Below, one piece after another: positions 11,758-20,148 of a stretch of 64,000 nt of DNA. Position 1 is the stretch's first letter. Each line of letters begins with the position of its first letter. The notes below the pieces were generated by a model. It searched no databases and was not told where the DNA came from. It saw nothing but the letters and a program-made list of their open reading frames with translations. A program made the position numbers and the translations under genes. This DNA is from Ancylobacter polymorphus (GTDB taxonomy: Bacteria > Pseudomonadota > Alphaproteobacteria > Rhizobiales > Xanthobacteraceae), in NCBI RefSeq assembly GCF_022836935.1, contig NZ_CP083239.1:2246001-2310000 (forward strand), written 5' to 3'.

Positions 11758-13358
11758 TCCGGCTCGTCGTCTATCTCCTCGTTCTTTCCGCCGTGGCGTT
11801 CGGCATCGCCTGGCTGGCGGACCGGCCCGGCGCGGTGGTGATCGACTGGCAGGGCTGGCAGATCGAGACCAGCATTCTGGTCGCGGCCAGCGCCCTGCTG
11901 GCGCTGCTGGCGGCGACGATCCTGCTGTGGACGCTGCTGCGGCTGATCGTCCGTTCGCCCGACAGCATCGCCCATTCCTGGCGCAGCCGGCGGCGCAATC
12001 GCGGCTGGTCGGCGGTGACGCGGGGTCTTGTCGCGGTGGGTTCCGGCGACGCGGTCGGTGCGCGCCGGGCGGCCAATGACGCCCAGCGCCTCCTGGGCGA
12101 GGAACCGCTCGCCAAGCTGCTCGCCGCGCAGGCGGCGCAGCTTTCCGGCGACGCGGCCGGGGCCGAGGCGGTGTTCCGCTCGATGACCGAGGCGCCCGGC
12201 ACGCGGCTGCTCGGCCTGCGCGGCCTGCATGTGGAGGCGCGCCGGCGCGGCGACCAGGGCGCGGCGCTGCAGGCGGCGGAAGAAGCCGCCCGCCACGAGC
12301 CCGGCCTCGCCTGGGCGGCTGATGCGGTGATCGAGGCGCGCTGCCTCAATGGCGATTTCGCCGGGGCGCTGGCCATGCTGGAGCGCGAGGCCGCGCATGG
12401 TGCGCTCGACCGCGCGACTCATCGCCGCCGCCGCGCGGTGCTGCTGGCCGCACAGGCGCAGGCGCTCGAACTCTCCGACCCCGCCAGCGCGCGGGAAAAG
12501 GCGCAGGAAGCCGCGCGCCTCGCCCCGACGCTGGTGCCGGCGGCCGAGATCGCCGGCCGTCTGCTCGGCGCCTCCGGCGATGTCCGCAAGGCGGCCAAGA
12601 TCATCGAGGCGGCTTATGCCGCCACGCCGCATCCCGACCTCGCCGACGCCTATCTGCATCTGCGCCCCGGCGATGCCTCGCGCGAGCGGCTGAAGCGGGT
12701 GCGCACGCTCACCGCGCACCAGCCCGCGCATCCCGAAAGCGCCATGGCGCTCGCCCGCGCCGCGCTCGACGCGCAGGATTATGAGGTCGCCCGCACCGCG
12801 CTGGCGCCGCTGCTGGTGGCGCCGACGCAGCGCACCTGTTTGCTGATGGCCGAGCTTGAGGCCGGCGAGCATGGCGATGTCGGCAAGGCCCGCGAATGGA
12901 CCGCCCGCGCCGTGCGCGCCCAGCGCGATCCGGCCTGGGTCGCCGATGGCGTGGTGGCGGAAGCCTGGGGGCCGGTGTCGCCAGTCACCGGCCGGCTCGA
13001 CGCCTATGAGTGGAAGCTGCCGCCGGGCCTCGCCACGACGCCGATGCTGGAGAACGAGGCGGAGCGGGTGAAACTGGCGATCGCCGCCGCGATCGAGAGC
13101 CGTCCGCCGGCGGAGCCTGTGGTCGACCTGTCCGCCGACAGCGCCGCTGCCAGCCTGGCGCCCGAGGCGGAAGGCAAAACGGATGTCACGGCGTCCCCCG
13201 CGCCGGCGCCGATCAAGCCCGTCGCCGCGAAAGCGACAGGGGAAGGCGCGGTGAAGGCCTCGCCCGTGGTCGCCATGCCGCATCTGCCGGACGATCCCGG
13301 CCCCGGCGGCTCCTTTGGCGATGAGCAGGGCGGCAGCCGCCCGCCCTATCCCGTCTGA
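11754..13358 (+). CDS. hemY: HemY-like TPR membrane protein of the haem operon
   Basis: 534 residues beginning with a GTG that overlaps the previous stop. Two N-terminal transmembrane helices (LVVYLLVLSAVAFGIAWLA and ILVAASALLALLAATILLWTL) flank the IDWQGWQIETS loop, the signature of the HemY N-terminal domain. The body is an alpha-helical TPR-like repeat region, and the last 80 residues are Ala/Pro-rich and disordered. This is the enterobacterial-type HemY associated with hemC/hemD, not protoporphyrinogen oxidase, which shares the symbol. Its biochemical role in haem synthesis is unsettled. Confidence 0.88.
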   Translation: MIRLVVYLLVLSAVAFGIAWLADRPGAVVIDWQGWQIETSILVAASALLALLAATILLWTLLRLIVRSPDSIAHSWRSRRRNRGWSAVTRGLVAVGSGDAVGARRAANDAQRLLGEEPLAKLLAAQAAQLSGDAAGAEAVFRSMTEAPGTRLLGLRGLHVEARRRGDQGAALQAAEEAARHEPGLAWAADAVIEARCLNGDFAGALAMLEREAAHGALDRATHRRRRAVLLAAQAQALELSDPASAREKAQEAARLAPTLVPAAEIAGRLLGASGDVRKAAKIIEAAYAATPHPDLADAYLHLRPGDASRERLKRVRTLTAHQPAHPESAMALARAALDAQDYEVARTALAPLLVAPTQRTCLLMAELEAGEHGDVGKAREWTARAVRAQRDPAWVADGVVAEAWGPVSPVTGRLDAYEWKLPPGLATTPMLENEAERVKLAIAAAIESRPPAEPVVDLSADSAAASLAPEAEGKTDVTASPAPAPIKPVAAKATGEGAVKASPVVAMPHLPDDPGPGGSFGDEQGGSRPPYPV

Positions 13359-13397
13359 GGCGCAGCCGGCGCCTCGCGCCGGGTCGCCCGACGGCAA

Positions 13398-13580
13398 CAA
13401 AAAAGCGCGCCTTGCGGGCGCGCTTCCTGTCTTCCTTCGAAGAGAACCGGTCAGAAGCCGGCCGCTCGTCAAGCGGCCGGAGGGTGAAAGGGCGGCCGGA
13501 GTACATCCGTCCTGACCGCTCTCCATCCGGCGAGGCACTGACGAGGTGCCAACATGCCGGAAGCCCTGTTCTGACCGGGA
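13398..13580 (-). ncRNA. Predicted structured small RNA, about 180 nt
   Basis: No protein gene fits here. On the minus strand a promoter (13586-13615) is followed by a highly pairable stretch. A long-range stem joins CCGGTCAGAA (13578-13569) to TTCTGACCGG (13456-13447). It encloses a hairpin CCGGC...GCCGG with an inner GGCAC/GTGCC helix (13560-13527) and a 9-bp hairpin CCGGCCGCT/AGCGGCCGG with a 5-nt loop (13480-13458). The 3' end is a terminator hairpin followed by a U-run. Promoter, closing stem, internal hairpins and terminator together make a free-standing ncRNA the best reading. The family is not recognised; size and a closing end-to-end stem would permit a 6S-like RNA, but I see no diagnostic element. 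Transcription from cobT into it cannot be excluded. Confidence 0.62.
13403..13425. terminator. Terminator between HemY-like gene and cobT, also 3' end of small RNA
   Basis: Perfect 9-bp stem AAGCGCGCC (13403-13411) / GGCGCGCTT (13417-13425) with a 5-nt loop. The run of As at 13398-13404 becomes a U-tract on the minus-strand transcript, so it works best leftward, for the small RNA and for cobT read-through. It can also serve the rightward haem operon, with a weaker pyrimidine tail. Confidence 0.75.
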
Positions 13581-13585
13581 TGAAG

Positions 13586-13615
13586 CCTATATGGGGCACG
13601 CCCGGCGGCTTTCAA
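13586..13615 (-). promoter_or_regulatory. Predicted promoter of the small RNA
   Basis: Leftward -35 TTGAAA (13615-13610) and -10 TATAGG (13591-13586), 18 bp apart, placing the start near 13580, immediately before the 5' arm of the RNA's closing stem. The match to the alphaproteobacterial housekeeping promoter is good. Confidence 0.55.
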
Positions 13616-13654
13616 GGGGGCCGCCACGAAAGCCGCGCGCCTGCCGCCTGCCCG

Positions 13655-13686
13655 ATCCCGGCTCTGCGCTTCGCTGCGGCCGGGAT
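13655..13686. repeat. Dispersed palindromic repeat copy
   Basis: ATCCCGGC (13655-13662) pairs with GCCGGGAT (13679-13686) around a TCTGCGCTTCGC-type centre, nearly identical to the copy at 3113-3140. It sits 40 bp beyond the cobT stop. Confidence 0.65.
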
Positions 13687-13727
13687 GACGGCGGCGGATC
13701 GTGCGGCCGCCGCCGCTTCCGCGCCGC

Positions 13728-15719
13728 TTAGTGCACCCGGCGGGTTGAGAGCGGGGTCGCGGACGGGCGGCCGGCCGGAGCTGCGGGCTTCGGCGACGCC
13801 TTGGGGGGCTGCGCGAAGGCCGCAGCGCTGCGGCCCTTGGTTTCCTTGGCGACCCCGCGCGCGCCCTGCTCGCTGAACAGCTCCGCCAGCTTCTCGGTCA
13901 TCGCGCCGCCCAGTTCCTCGGCGTCGACGATGGTGACGGCGCGCTTGTAGTAACGCGTCACGTCATGGCCGATGCCGATGGCGATCAGCTCCACCGGGGA
14001 CTTGTCCTCGATCTGCTGGATCATCCAGCGCAGATGACGCTCCAGATAATTGCCGGGGTTCACCGAGAGGGTGGAATCGTCCACCGGCGCGCCGTCGGAG
14101 ATCATCATCAGGATGCGGCGCGATTCATTGCGCGCCAGCAGGCGGTTATGCGCCCATTCCAGCGCCTCGCCGTCGATGTTCTCCTTCAGCAGCCCCTCGC
14201 GCATCATCAGGCCGAGATTGCGCCGGGCGCGGCGCCAGGGCGCGTCGGCCGACTTGTAGATGATGTGGCGCAGATCGTTCAGCCGGCCGGGCGCGCCCGG
14301 CTTGCCGGCGGAAAGCCACGCTTCGCGTGCCTGGCCGCCCTTCCATGCCTTGGTGGTGAAGCCGAGAATCTCCACCTTCACGCCGCAGCGCTCCAGCGTG
14401 CGGGCGAGAATATCGGCGCAGGCGGCGGCGACGGTGATCGGGCGCCCGCGCATCGAACCGGAATTGTCGAGGAGCAGGGTGACGACGGTGTCGCGGAAGT
14501 CGGTGTCGCGCTCGCGCTTGAAGGAGAGCGGCTGCATCGGATCGAGAATGATGCGGTGCAGGCGCGCCGGGTCCAGCATGCCCTCTTCCAGATCGAACTC
14601 CCAGCCGCGGCTCTGCTGCGCCATCAGCCGGCGCTGTAGCCGGTTGGCGAGGCGGGCGACGATGCCGGAGAGATGCACCAGCTGCTTGTCGAGATGGGCG
14701 CGCAGCCGGGTCAGTTCCTCCGCATCGCACAGCTCGTCGGCGTTCACCGTCTCGTCGAAGCGCGGGGTGAAGGGGTGATACTCCGGCGGGCGCGGCTCGG
14801 CCGGCACCGCGTTTTCCGGCTTCCATGGCTCGGAGGCATCGTCGGATTCGCCGAGCTCGGCGTCATCGGACAGTTCGGAATTCGGCTGGTCCTGCTGCTC
14901 CTCGGACTCTTCCGGGTTCTGGTCGGAGGACAGATCGGTATCAACCTCGGTCTGGCCCTCGGCGTTCTCGTCTTCCTCGCTGTCGCTGCCCTTGCCGTTG
15001 TCGTCGTCGCGGCTGTCGTCGGTCTCGGTGGAGGGGTCGTTGTTCTCGTCGAAGGGGGCGATGTCCTCGCCCATGCCGAGCGAGGACAGCAGGTCGCGCA
15101 TCGCCTCGGCGAAGCGGGCCTGGTTCTCGGCGGCGCCGGCCAGCTCATCGAGGGCGGCGGAACCGTGCTCCTCGATGAAGCCGCGCCAGAGATTGACCAT
15201 TTCGCGCGCAGCGGCGGGCGGTGCCATGCCGGTCATGCGCTCGCGCAGGATCAGCGAGAGCGCGTGTTCCAGCGGCGCGTCCGAGCGGTCGGCGAGATTG
15301 GCGAAATTGGCCTTCTGGTAGCGGTCCTCCAGCATGGCGGAGAGGTTCAGCGCCACGCCGTCCATGCGCAGCGCGCCGACGGATTCGCAGCGCGTCTGTT
15401 CGGCCGCCTCGAAGGCGGCGCGGGCCTGCTCGCCCATCGGCACCAGGCGCTGGTGGATCTTCGGGTCGTGGCAGGCCATGCGCAGCGCCATGGAATCGGC
15501 ATGGCCGCGCATGATGGCGGCGTCGTGCTTCGACATGCGGCGGGCCGGCTCCGGCAGCCGCGCGCGGCCATCGGCATAGCCGGGCTTTTCCGCGCCGAAG
15601 GTCACGTCGATCTCGCGATTGCCCGCAATGGCGCGCAGGCAGCCGGTGACGGCGCGCTTGAGCGGCTCGGTCGGGGCTTCCTTGGGCGGCGTGCGGGTGG
15701 TGCGGTTCGACGTGGACAT
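13728..15719 (-). CDS. cobT: Cobaltochelatase subunit CobT
   Basis: 663 residues. CobT with CobS forms the AAA+ motor of the aerobic cobaltochelatase that, with CobN, inserts cobalt into hydrogenobyrinic acid a,c-diamide. It has an N-terminal helical domain, a long acidic Asp/Glu/Ser-rich central linker (about residues 215-320), and a C-terminal von Willebrand A domain with the metal-binding [15 protein letters not shown] and later [12 protein letters not shown]. The ATG giving [12 protein letters not shown] is chosen since upstream in-frame sequence is spacer and hairpin. It follows cobS by 101 bp. No cobN is in the window. CobST can also serve phage- or metal-related roles, but family assignment is firm. 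Confidence 0.96.
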   Translation of the reverse strand: MSTSNRTTRTPPKEAPTEPLKRAVTGCLRAIAGNREIDVTFGAEKPGYADGRARLPEPARRMSKHDAAIMRGHADSMALRMACHDPKIHQRLVPMGEQARAAFEAAEQTRCESVGALRMDGVALNLSAMLEDRYQKANFANLADRSDAPLEHALSLILRERMTGMAPPAAAREMVNLWRGFIEEHGSAALDELAGAAENQARFAEAMRDLLSSLGMGEDIAPFDENNDPSTETDDSRDDDNGKGSDSEEDENAEGQTEVDTDLSSDQNPEESEEQQDQPNSELSDDAELGESDDASEPWKPENAVPAEPRPPEYHPFTPRFDETVNADELCDAEELTRLRAHLDKQLVHLSGIVARLANRLQRRLMAQQSRGWEFDLEEGMLDPARLHRIILDPMQPLSFKRERDTDFRDTVVTLLLDNSGSMRGRPITVAAACADILARTLERCGVKVEILGFTTKAWKGGQAREAWLSAGKPGAPGRLNDLRHIIYKSADAPWRRARRNLGLMMREGLLKENIDGEALEWAHNRLLARNESRRILMMISDGAPVDDSTLSVNPGNYLERHLRWMIQQIEDKSPVELIAIGIGHDVTRYYKRAVTIVDAEELGGAMTEKLAELFSEQGARGVAKETKGRSAAAFAQPPKASPKPAAPAGRPSATPLSTRRVH

Positions 15720-15787
15720 GGGCTTGCCTTGGAGGTTGGCATCACGGCTCCCTTGCGGGAGGGCGCCCCGAAAGGCCGGGGCGGTGC

Positions 15788-15810
15788 CCCTCTCCCCGGC
15801 GGGGAGAGGG
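15788..15810. repeat. Intra-operonic GC hairpin between cobS and cobT
   Basis: CCCTCTCCCC (15788-15797) and GGGGAGAGGG (15801-15810) form a perfect 10-bp stem with a 3-nt loop, in the 101-bp spacer between the cobS stop and cobT start. There is no U-tract, so it more likely affects mRNA stability or relative expression than full termination. Confidence 0.55.
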
Positions 15811-15820
15811 CGCGTGTCGC

Positions 15821-16807
15821 TCAGGACAGGACGACGTTGACCGCGGACTCGGTCAGTTCCTTGCCGAAGCAGCGCTGGTAGAACTCCGCCACCAGCGGGC
15901 GCTCCAGCTCGTCGCACTTGTTGAGGAAGGTCACGCGGAAGGAGAAGGCGAGATCCTGGAAGATCTCGGCATTCTCGCCCCAGGTGATGACGGTGCGCGG
16001 GCTCATCACCGTCGACAGGTCGCCATTGATGAAGGCCTGGCGGGTGAGGTCGGCGAGGCGCACCATGCGCGCGGCGGTGTCGCGGCCTTCCGGCGTCTGC
16101 AGGTTCTTGGCCTTGGAGACGACGATGTCGACTTCCTTGTCATGGGCCAGATAGTTCAGCGTGGTGACGATGGACCAGCGGTCCATCTGCGCCTGGTTGA
16201 TCTGCTGCGTGCCGTGATAGAGGCCGGTGGTGTCGCCGAGGCCGATCGTGTTGGCGGTGGCGAACAGGCGGAAGGCGCCGTGCGGACGGATGACGCGGTT
16301 CTGGTCGAGCAGCGTCAGGCGGCCGGCGGATTCCAGCACGCGCTGAATGACGAACATCACGTCCGGGCGGCCGGCGTCATATTCGTCGAACACCAGCGCG
16401 ACATTGTTCTGGTAGGCCCAGGGCAGGATGCCGTCGCGGAACTCGGTGACCTGAAGGCCCTCCTTCACCACGATGGCGTCCTTGCCGATCAGGTCGATAC
16501 GGCTGATGTGGCTGTCGAGGTTCACGCGCACGCAAGGCCAGTTGAGCCGGGCGGCGACCTGCTCGATATGGCTCGACTTGCCGGTGCCGTGATAGCCCGT
16601 GACCATCACGCGGCGGTTATGGGCGAAGCCGGCGAGGATGGCGAGCGTGGTCGGGCGGTCGAACAGATAGTCCGGGTCGATCTCCGGGACATAGGCGTCC
16701 GGTTCGGCGTAGGCCGGCACTTCGAGATCGACGTCGATGCCGAACACCTGACGAACAGAGACCTTCATGTCCGGCAGCGCGGGCGCTTGCGTGAGCGGGG
16801 CGGTCAT
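15821..16807 (-). CDS. cobS: Cobaltochelatase subunit CobS (AAA+ ATPase)
   Basis: 328 residues from the ATG preceded by GGAGGAAGA; a longer in-frame start at 16849 has no such site. MoxR-class AAA+ protein: Walker [19 protein letters not shown], Walker B region [20 protein letters not shown], sensor [21 protein letters not shown], and a C-terminal lid. It partners CobT in ATP-driven cobalt insertion during aerobic cobalamin synthesis. It lies in one leftward run with the upstream dnaJ-like gene (50 bp) and cobT. Confidence 0.97.
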   Translation of the reverse strand: MTAPLTQAPALPDMKVSVRQVFGIDVDLEVPAYAEPDAYVPEIDPDYLFDRPTTLAILAGFAHNRRVMVTGYHGTGKSSHIEQVAARLNWPCVRVNLDSHISRIDLIGKDAIVVKEGLQVTEFRDGILPWAYQNNVALVFDEYDAGRPDVMFVIQRVLESAGRLTLLDQNRVIRPHGAFRLFATANTIGLGDTTGLYHGTQQINQAQMDRWSIVTTLNYLAHDKEVDIVVSKAKNLQTPEGRDTAARMVRLADLTRQAFINGDLSTVMSPRTVITWGENAEIFQDLAFSFRVTFLNKCDELERPLVAEFYQRCFGKELTESAVNVVLS

Positions 16808-16857
16808 TCTTCCTCCGTTGCCGCGCATGCGCGCGGGCTGGTCTGGCACGCGCTTCC

Positions 16858-17478
16858 CTAGCAGAAGCCCGCGTTCTTGAGATGATTATAGGACTGGATC
16901 ACGTCGCGCAGACGGTCCTCGGTTGAAATATCGCCGCCATTGGCGTCGGGATGGTATTTCTTCACCAGCACCTTGAAGCGGGCCTTGATCTCCTCCGGCG
17001 TGGCGGAAATCTCCACGCCGAGGGATTCGAAGGCGCGGCGCTCGGCATTGCGGATCATCCGGCTTTCGCGCGGGGCCTCGGGCTCCGGTCGCGCCCGGCC
17101 GCCGACCTCACCGAACATGCCGAAGGGATCGCCGATATTCTCCGTCGAATGGCGCTTGGCGTGCTCGGCCGCGCGGCCGGCCGCGCCGCGCGAGCCCATC
17201 TTCCAGGTCGGGCGATGGCCGGTGGCGGCATCCTTCTGATAGGCGGCGACGGCGTCATCGCCCATGCCGGCGAAATAATTATACGACTGGTTGTAGGCGC
17301 GTGTGTGCTCGAAGCAGAAGCGCCAGAACTGTCCTTCCATCTGCCGGCCCTTGGGCGCCCGGTGAGTCGCGGCATTGCAGCAGCCCTCCCATTCGCAGGT
17401 AGGGCCTTCCGCCTTCAGGCGGCGATCACGGTCGGGCTTCACCCGGATGCGATCGAAGAGGGGGGAGTCGAGCTTCAT
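16858..17478 (-). CDS. J-domain protein with N-terminal cysteine-containing region
   Basis: 206 residues. The C-terminal 65 residues are a J domain with [14 protein letters not shown] (HPD motif) and would stimulate a DnaK-type ATPase. The N-terminal 120 residues carry [17 protein letters not shown] and [20 protein letters not shown], four cysteines that could bind metal, a layout conserved in alphaproteobacterial DnaJ-domain proteins encoded beside cobS. The start [14 protein letters not shown] is canonical for this group. It leads the dnaJ-cobS-cobT set, suggesting a chaperone role for the chelatase complex, though that is inference. The promoter lies only 9 nt from the ATG (see 17488-17516). 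Confidence 0.9.
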   Translation of the reverse strand: MKLDSPLFDRIRVKPDRDRRLKAEGPTCEWEGCCNAATHRAPKGRQMEGQFWRFCFEHTRAYNQSYNYFAGMGDDAVAAYQKDAATGHRPTWKMGSRGAAGRAAEHAKRHSTENIGDPFGMFGEVGGRARPEPEAPRESRMIRNAERRAFESLGVEISATPEEIKARFKVLVKKYHPDANGGDISTEDRLRDVIQSYNHLKNAGFC

Positions 17479-17487
17479 GGTCCGACG

Positions 17488-17516
17488 ATTATGCTGTTGC
17501 TGGAGCAGGTATACAA
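17488..17516 (-). promoter_or_regulatory. Predicted promoter of dnaJ-cobS-cobT, possibly leaderless
   Basis: Leftward -35 TTGTAT (17516-17511) and -10 CATAAT (17493-17488) with a 17-bp spacer. The -10 box ends 9 nt before the ATG, so initiation at the usual distance gives a 5' leader of only 2-3 nt, and no Shine-Dalgarno sequence is present. Confidence 0.45.
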
Positions 17517-17714
17517 GAAACCGCGGGTTCGTCACCGCCCCCACCGCATCATTCCGAGGCGGCAGAGGCCCCATGACGCGGCGGGAACGATGCGGTCCCG
17601 CGCCTTATACGGTGCAGAACCGCCAAGTGTGCGCCGCGATTGCGGTGCAATCGGGTCGGCGGATGCCGCGCCGGGCTGTTGACGCGGCTAGGCGGCGGGC
17701 GTACCGCATCGGGC

Positions 17715-18020
17715 ATGAGCACGCCCGTTCCCCCGCTGCCGACCGACGATGCGATCTCCCAGAGGCTGGCCCGCGTGCGGGCGGCGCTGGCCGAACTCTC
17801 GCCCAGCGTTCTCGAACTCGAGGATGAGAGTCATCGGCATGAAGGTCATGGCGGTCATCGTCCCGGTCAGCTCACGCATCTTCGCGTGCGTATTGTCGCG
17901 CAGGCCTTTGCCGGCCAGAGCCGGCTGGCGCGGCATCGTCTGGTGAACGGCCTGCTGGCGGACGAACTGGCGCGTGGCCTGCACGCCCTCGCCATCGAAG
18001 CCAAGGCACCGGGCGAGTAG
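17715..18020 (+). CDS. BolA family protein
   Basis: 101 residues. The ELEDESHRHEGHGG stretch, the THLRVRIVAQAFAGQSRLARHRLVN core and the LADELARGLHALAIEAKAPGE tail are typical of BolA, which partners monothiol glutaredoxins and takes part in Fe-S/iron regulation and cell morphology. The start ATG gives MSTPVPPLP. It is divergent from the dnaJ-like gene with a 236-bp spacer. No CGFS glutaredoxin is adjacent; the grxC at 44.9 kb is the dithiol CPYC type. Confidence 0.92.
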   Translation: MSTPVPPLPTDDAISQRLARVRAALAELSPSVLELEDESHRHEGHGGHRPGQLTHLRVRIVAQAFAGQSRLARHRLVNGLLADELARGLHALAIEAKAPGE

Positions 18021-18299
18021 CGGCCGGATCATCGCGCCGGAGAGGAAAGCTCCGCCGATATGGGGAGCCGGCGACGTTTTTCCAGAGCGGCGTAAGGCCT
18101 GTCTCCGATGGCGTTTACCTAACGTTTTCGGCGCAACGTAGCGCCCATGGGCGCCGTCTCTGCGTTCATTTTCTTGATTTCCCGTTCGTCTCTTCCATAT
18201 GCCCAATGGAACCATGGTTGTGTCCGCCGCCCGCACTGTAGATCGGTCGGGCACGGCCTCCGGCTTCGCAAATTGTTTTGGTGTATGGAGGAGATATTC

Positions 18300-18833
18300 A
18301 TGTCGATTGCGGGTCGTGCCGAGCGCAGCCTGATCAGCCGCGACGAATATGAGGTCGTTCGCCTCACTCATCATCCTGAAATCTACGACGTATCCGACGA
18401 CGATCTCTCATCGACCCGCAAGCGTCTGCGCGACCTGCACGCAAAGGAGCGCACCCTTGCCTGGGAGAAGCGGCGCATCTCCCGCGGCAAGGCGGAACCG
18501 CGCGGCGGCAGCTTTCCCGGCACGCATGAGCGGCCGAGCCGCCGCAAGCAGGTGTTCGCGGCGGCGGTAAAGCGTCTCAACCGCGAGATCGAGCGCCGGG
18601 CCGAACTCGCCGCCCGTCCAAGCCAGGCCGAGATCGCCAAAAAGGCGCTGGCGATGCGCCGGGAGAATTTCGTCAGCCCGCCTCCCGGCGCGGCGCGGGC
18701 GGATGAGGGCATGGAGGTTATCGCGAGCCGACGCCGGCGCTCCGCCGTTCATCCCGGGAAGGTCGGCCGCGTGTCGCAGCGGACCAAGGCCGCGCAGGCG
18801 AAGAGAGACGCCAAGCGGGGCGCACAGGGCTGA
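18300..18833 (+). CDS. Hypothetical basic protein
   Basis: 177 residues from an ATG with a GGAGGAG site seven bases upstream. Arg/Lys-rich and predicted helical, without signal peptide or membrane segment. The N-terminus (SLISRDEYEVVRLTHHPEIY) is followed by SSTRKRLRDLHAKERTLAWE, a repeated Arg/Glu helix rich enough for coiled coil, and a highly basic C-terminus (SQRTKAAQAKRDAKRGAQG) that could bind nucleic acid. I do not recognise a named domain. Codon use matches neighbours, and the long 5' spacer (279 bp) suggests its own promoter. Confidence 0.75.
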   Translation: MSIAGRAERSLISRDEYEVVRLTHHPEIYDVSDDDLSSTRKRLRDLHAKERTLAWEKRRISRGKAEPRGGSFPGTHERPSRRKQVFAAAVKRLNREIERRAELAARPSQAEIAKKALAMRRENFVSPPPGAARADEGMEVIASRRRRSAVHPGKVGRVSQRTKAAQAKRDAKRGAQG

Positions 18834-18861
18834 CCCGCGATCCCGCTCGGCGGCGGAGGGA

Positions 18862-20139
18862 TTACCCCTGCGTCCGCCGCAGCGGGGCCACGCGCAGAAG
18901 GGTGATGCGGTTGCGCTGCTTGCGCATCACCTGAAAGCGGAAGCCGTGGAACATGAAGGCCTGCCCCGGCTCGGGGATGATGCGGGCCTCGTGGATGACG
19001 AGGCCGGCGAGGGTCGTCGCCTCCTCGTCCGGCAGGTGCCAGCCCATGGCGCGGTTGAGATCGCGGATCGGCACGGAGCCCTCGACGCTGACCGAGCCGT
19101 CCGGGTTGCGGCGGGCGCCGGTGAAGGCGCGGTCATGCTCGTCGGAGATATCGCCGACGATCTCTTCCAGAATGTCCTCAAGGGTCACCAGACCCATCAC
19201 CTCGCCATACTCGTCGACCACGAGGGCGAAATGCTGCTTGCGGCGCCGGAACGCCTTGAGCTGGTCCGGCAGCGAGGTCACGTCGGGCACGAACCACGGC
19301 GCGCGGGCGATTTTCTCGATGTCGAGCTTGGACGTGTCGTTGCCGAGCGCCATCAATTCGCGCAGCAGGTCCTTGGCGTGCAGCACGCCGATGATGTTGT
19401 CCGGCCGCTCGCGCCACAGCGGCAGGCGCGTATGCGGGGAGGCGAGCACCTCCTGCACGATGCGCTCCGGCGGCGTGTCGGCGTTCAGACTCGCCATCTT
19501 GGTGCGGTGGACCATGATGTCGGAGACTTCCAGCTCGCCGAGATCGAGCAGGCCGCCGAGCATGTCGCGCTCGTCCTTCACCACGCTGCCCTCGCGGTGC
19601 AGCAGGTCGACCGCGCCGCGCAATTCCTCCGAGGCGGAGAGCACATTGGTGGTGGCGCCGAGCGGCACGCCCATCGCGCGCAGCAGCGCGCGCACCAGCG
19701 CCTCGATGGCGAGGGTGAGCGGACCGAACAGGCCGACGATGAAGCGGATCGGGCCCGCCACCCGCAGCGACACGCGGTCGGGATGGTTGATGGCGATGGT
19801 CTTGGGCAGCACCTCGGAGAAGATGACGACGACGACGGTCATGCCCACCGTCGCATAGGCGATGCCGGCCGAGCCGAACCACGCCAACAGCAGCCCGGTG
19901 GTGAGCGAGGAGGCGGCGATGTTGACGAGGTTGTTGCCGAGCAGGATGCCGCCGATGAGCCGCTCGCGCTGCGCCATCATCCGGTTGACCAGCGCCGCGC
20001 GGGCGTCGCCGTTCTTCTCCAGCGCGTGCATGCGCGCCTTGGAGGAGGCCGTCAGTGCGGTCTCGCTGCCGGAGAAGAAGAAGGACAGCAGGAGGCAGAG
20101 GACGACGGCGCCGAGGGCCATCCAGTCATAAAGGGTCAT
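18862..20139 (-). CDS. CNNM/CorC-HlyC family transporter
   Basis: 425 residues. An N-terminal DUF21/CNNM domain with three to four transmembrane helices (ALGAVVLCLLLSFFFSGSET, IGGILLGNNLVNIAASSLTT, YATVGMTVVVVIFSEVLPKT) precedes two CBS domains (from SDIMVHRTKMASL, and LVVDEYGEVMGLVTLEDILE) and a C-terminal CorC/HlyC domain. Bacterial homologues are implicated in Mg2+/Co2+ efflux. The hemolysin annotation often attached is historical. It follows aroB by 9 bp and may be co-transcribed with aroK-aroB. Confidence 0.92.
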   Translation of the reverse strand: MTLYDWMALGAVVLCLLLSFFFSGSETALTASSKARMHALEKNGDARAALVNRMMAQRERLIGGILLGNNLVNIAASSLTTGLLLAWFGSAGIAYATVGMTVVVVIFSEVLPKTIAINHPDRVSLRVAGPIRFIVGLFGPLTLAIEALVRALLRAMGVPLGATTNVLSASEELRGAVDLLHREGSVVKDERDMLGGLLDLGELEVSDIMVHRTKMASLNADTPPERIVQEVLASPHTRLPLWRERPDNIIGVLHAKDLLRELMALGNDTSKLDIEKIARAPWFVPDVTSLPDQLKAFRRRKQHFALVVDEYGEVMGLVTLEDILEEIVGDISDEHDRAFTGARRNPDGSVSVEGSVPIRDLNRAMGWHLPDEEATTLAGLVIHEARIIPEPGQAFMFHGFRFQVMRKQRNRITLLRVAPLRRTQG

Positions 20140-20148
20140 GCGCCCTTC

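Noticed and set aside
11754..13358. HemY as protoporphyrinogen oxidase
   Set aside because: No FAD-binding motif; it has two transmembrane helices and TPR-like repeats, which is the other HemY family.
13213..13599. 128-codon minus-strand frame overlapping the small-RNA candidate
   Set aside because: It has no ribosome-binding site, runs through the terminator hairpin and into hemY antisense, and its sequence is explained by the RNA stems.
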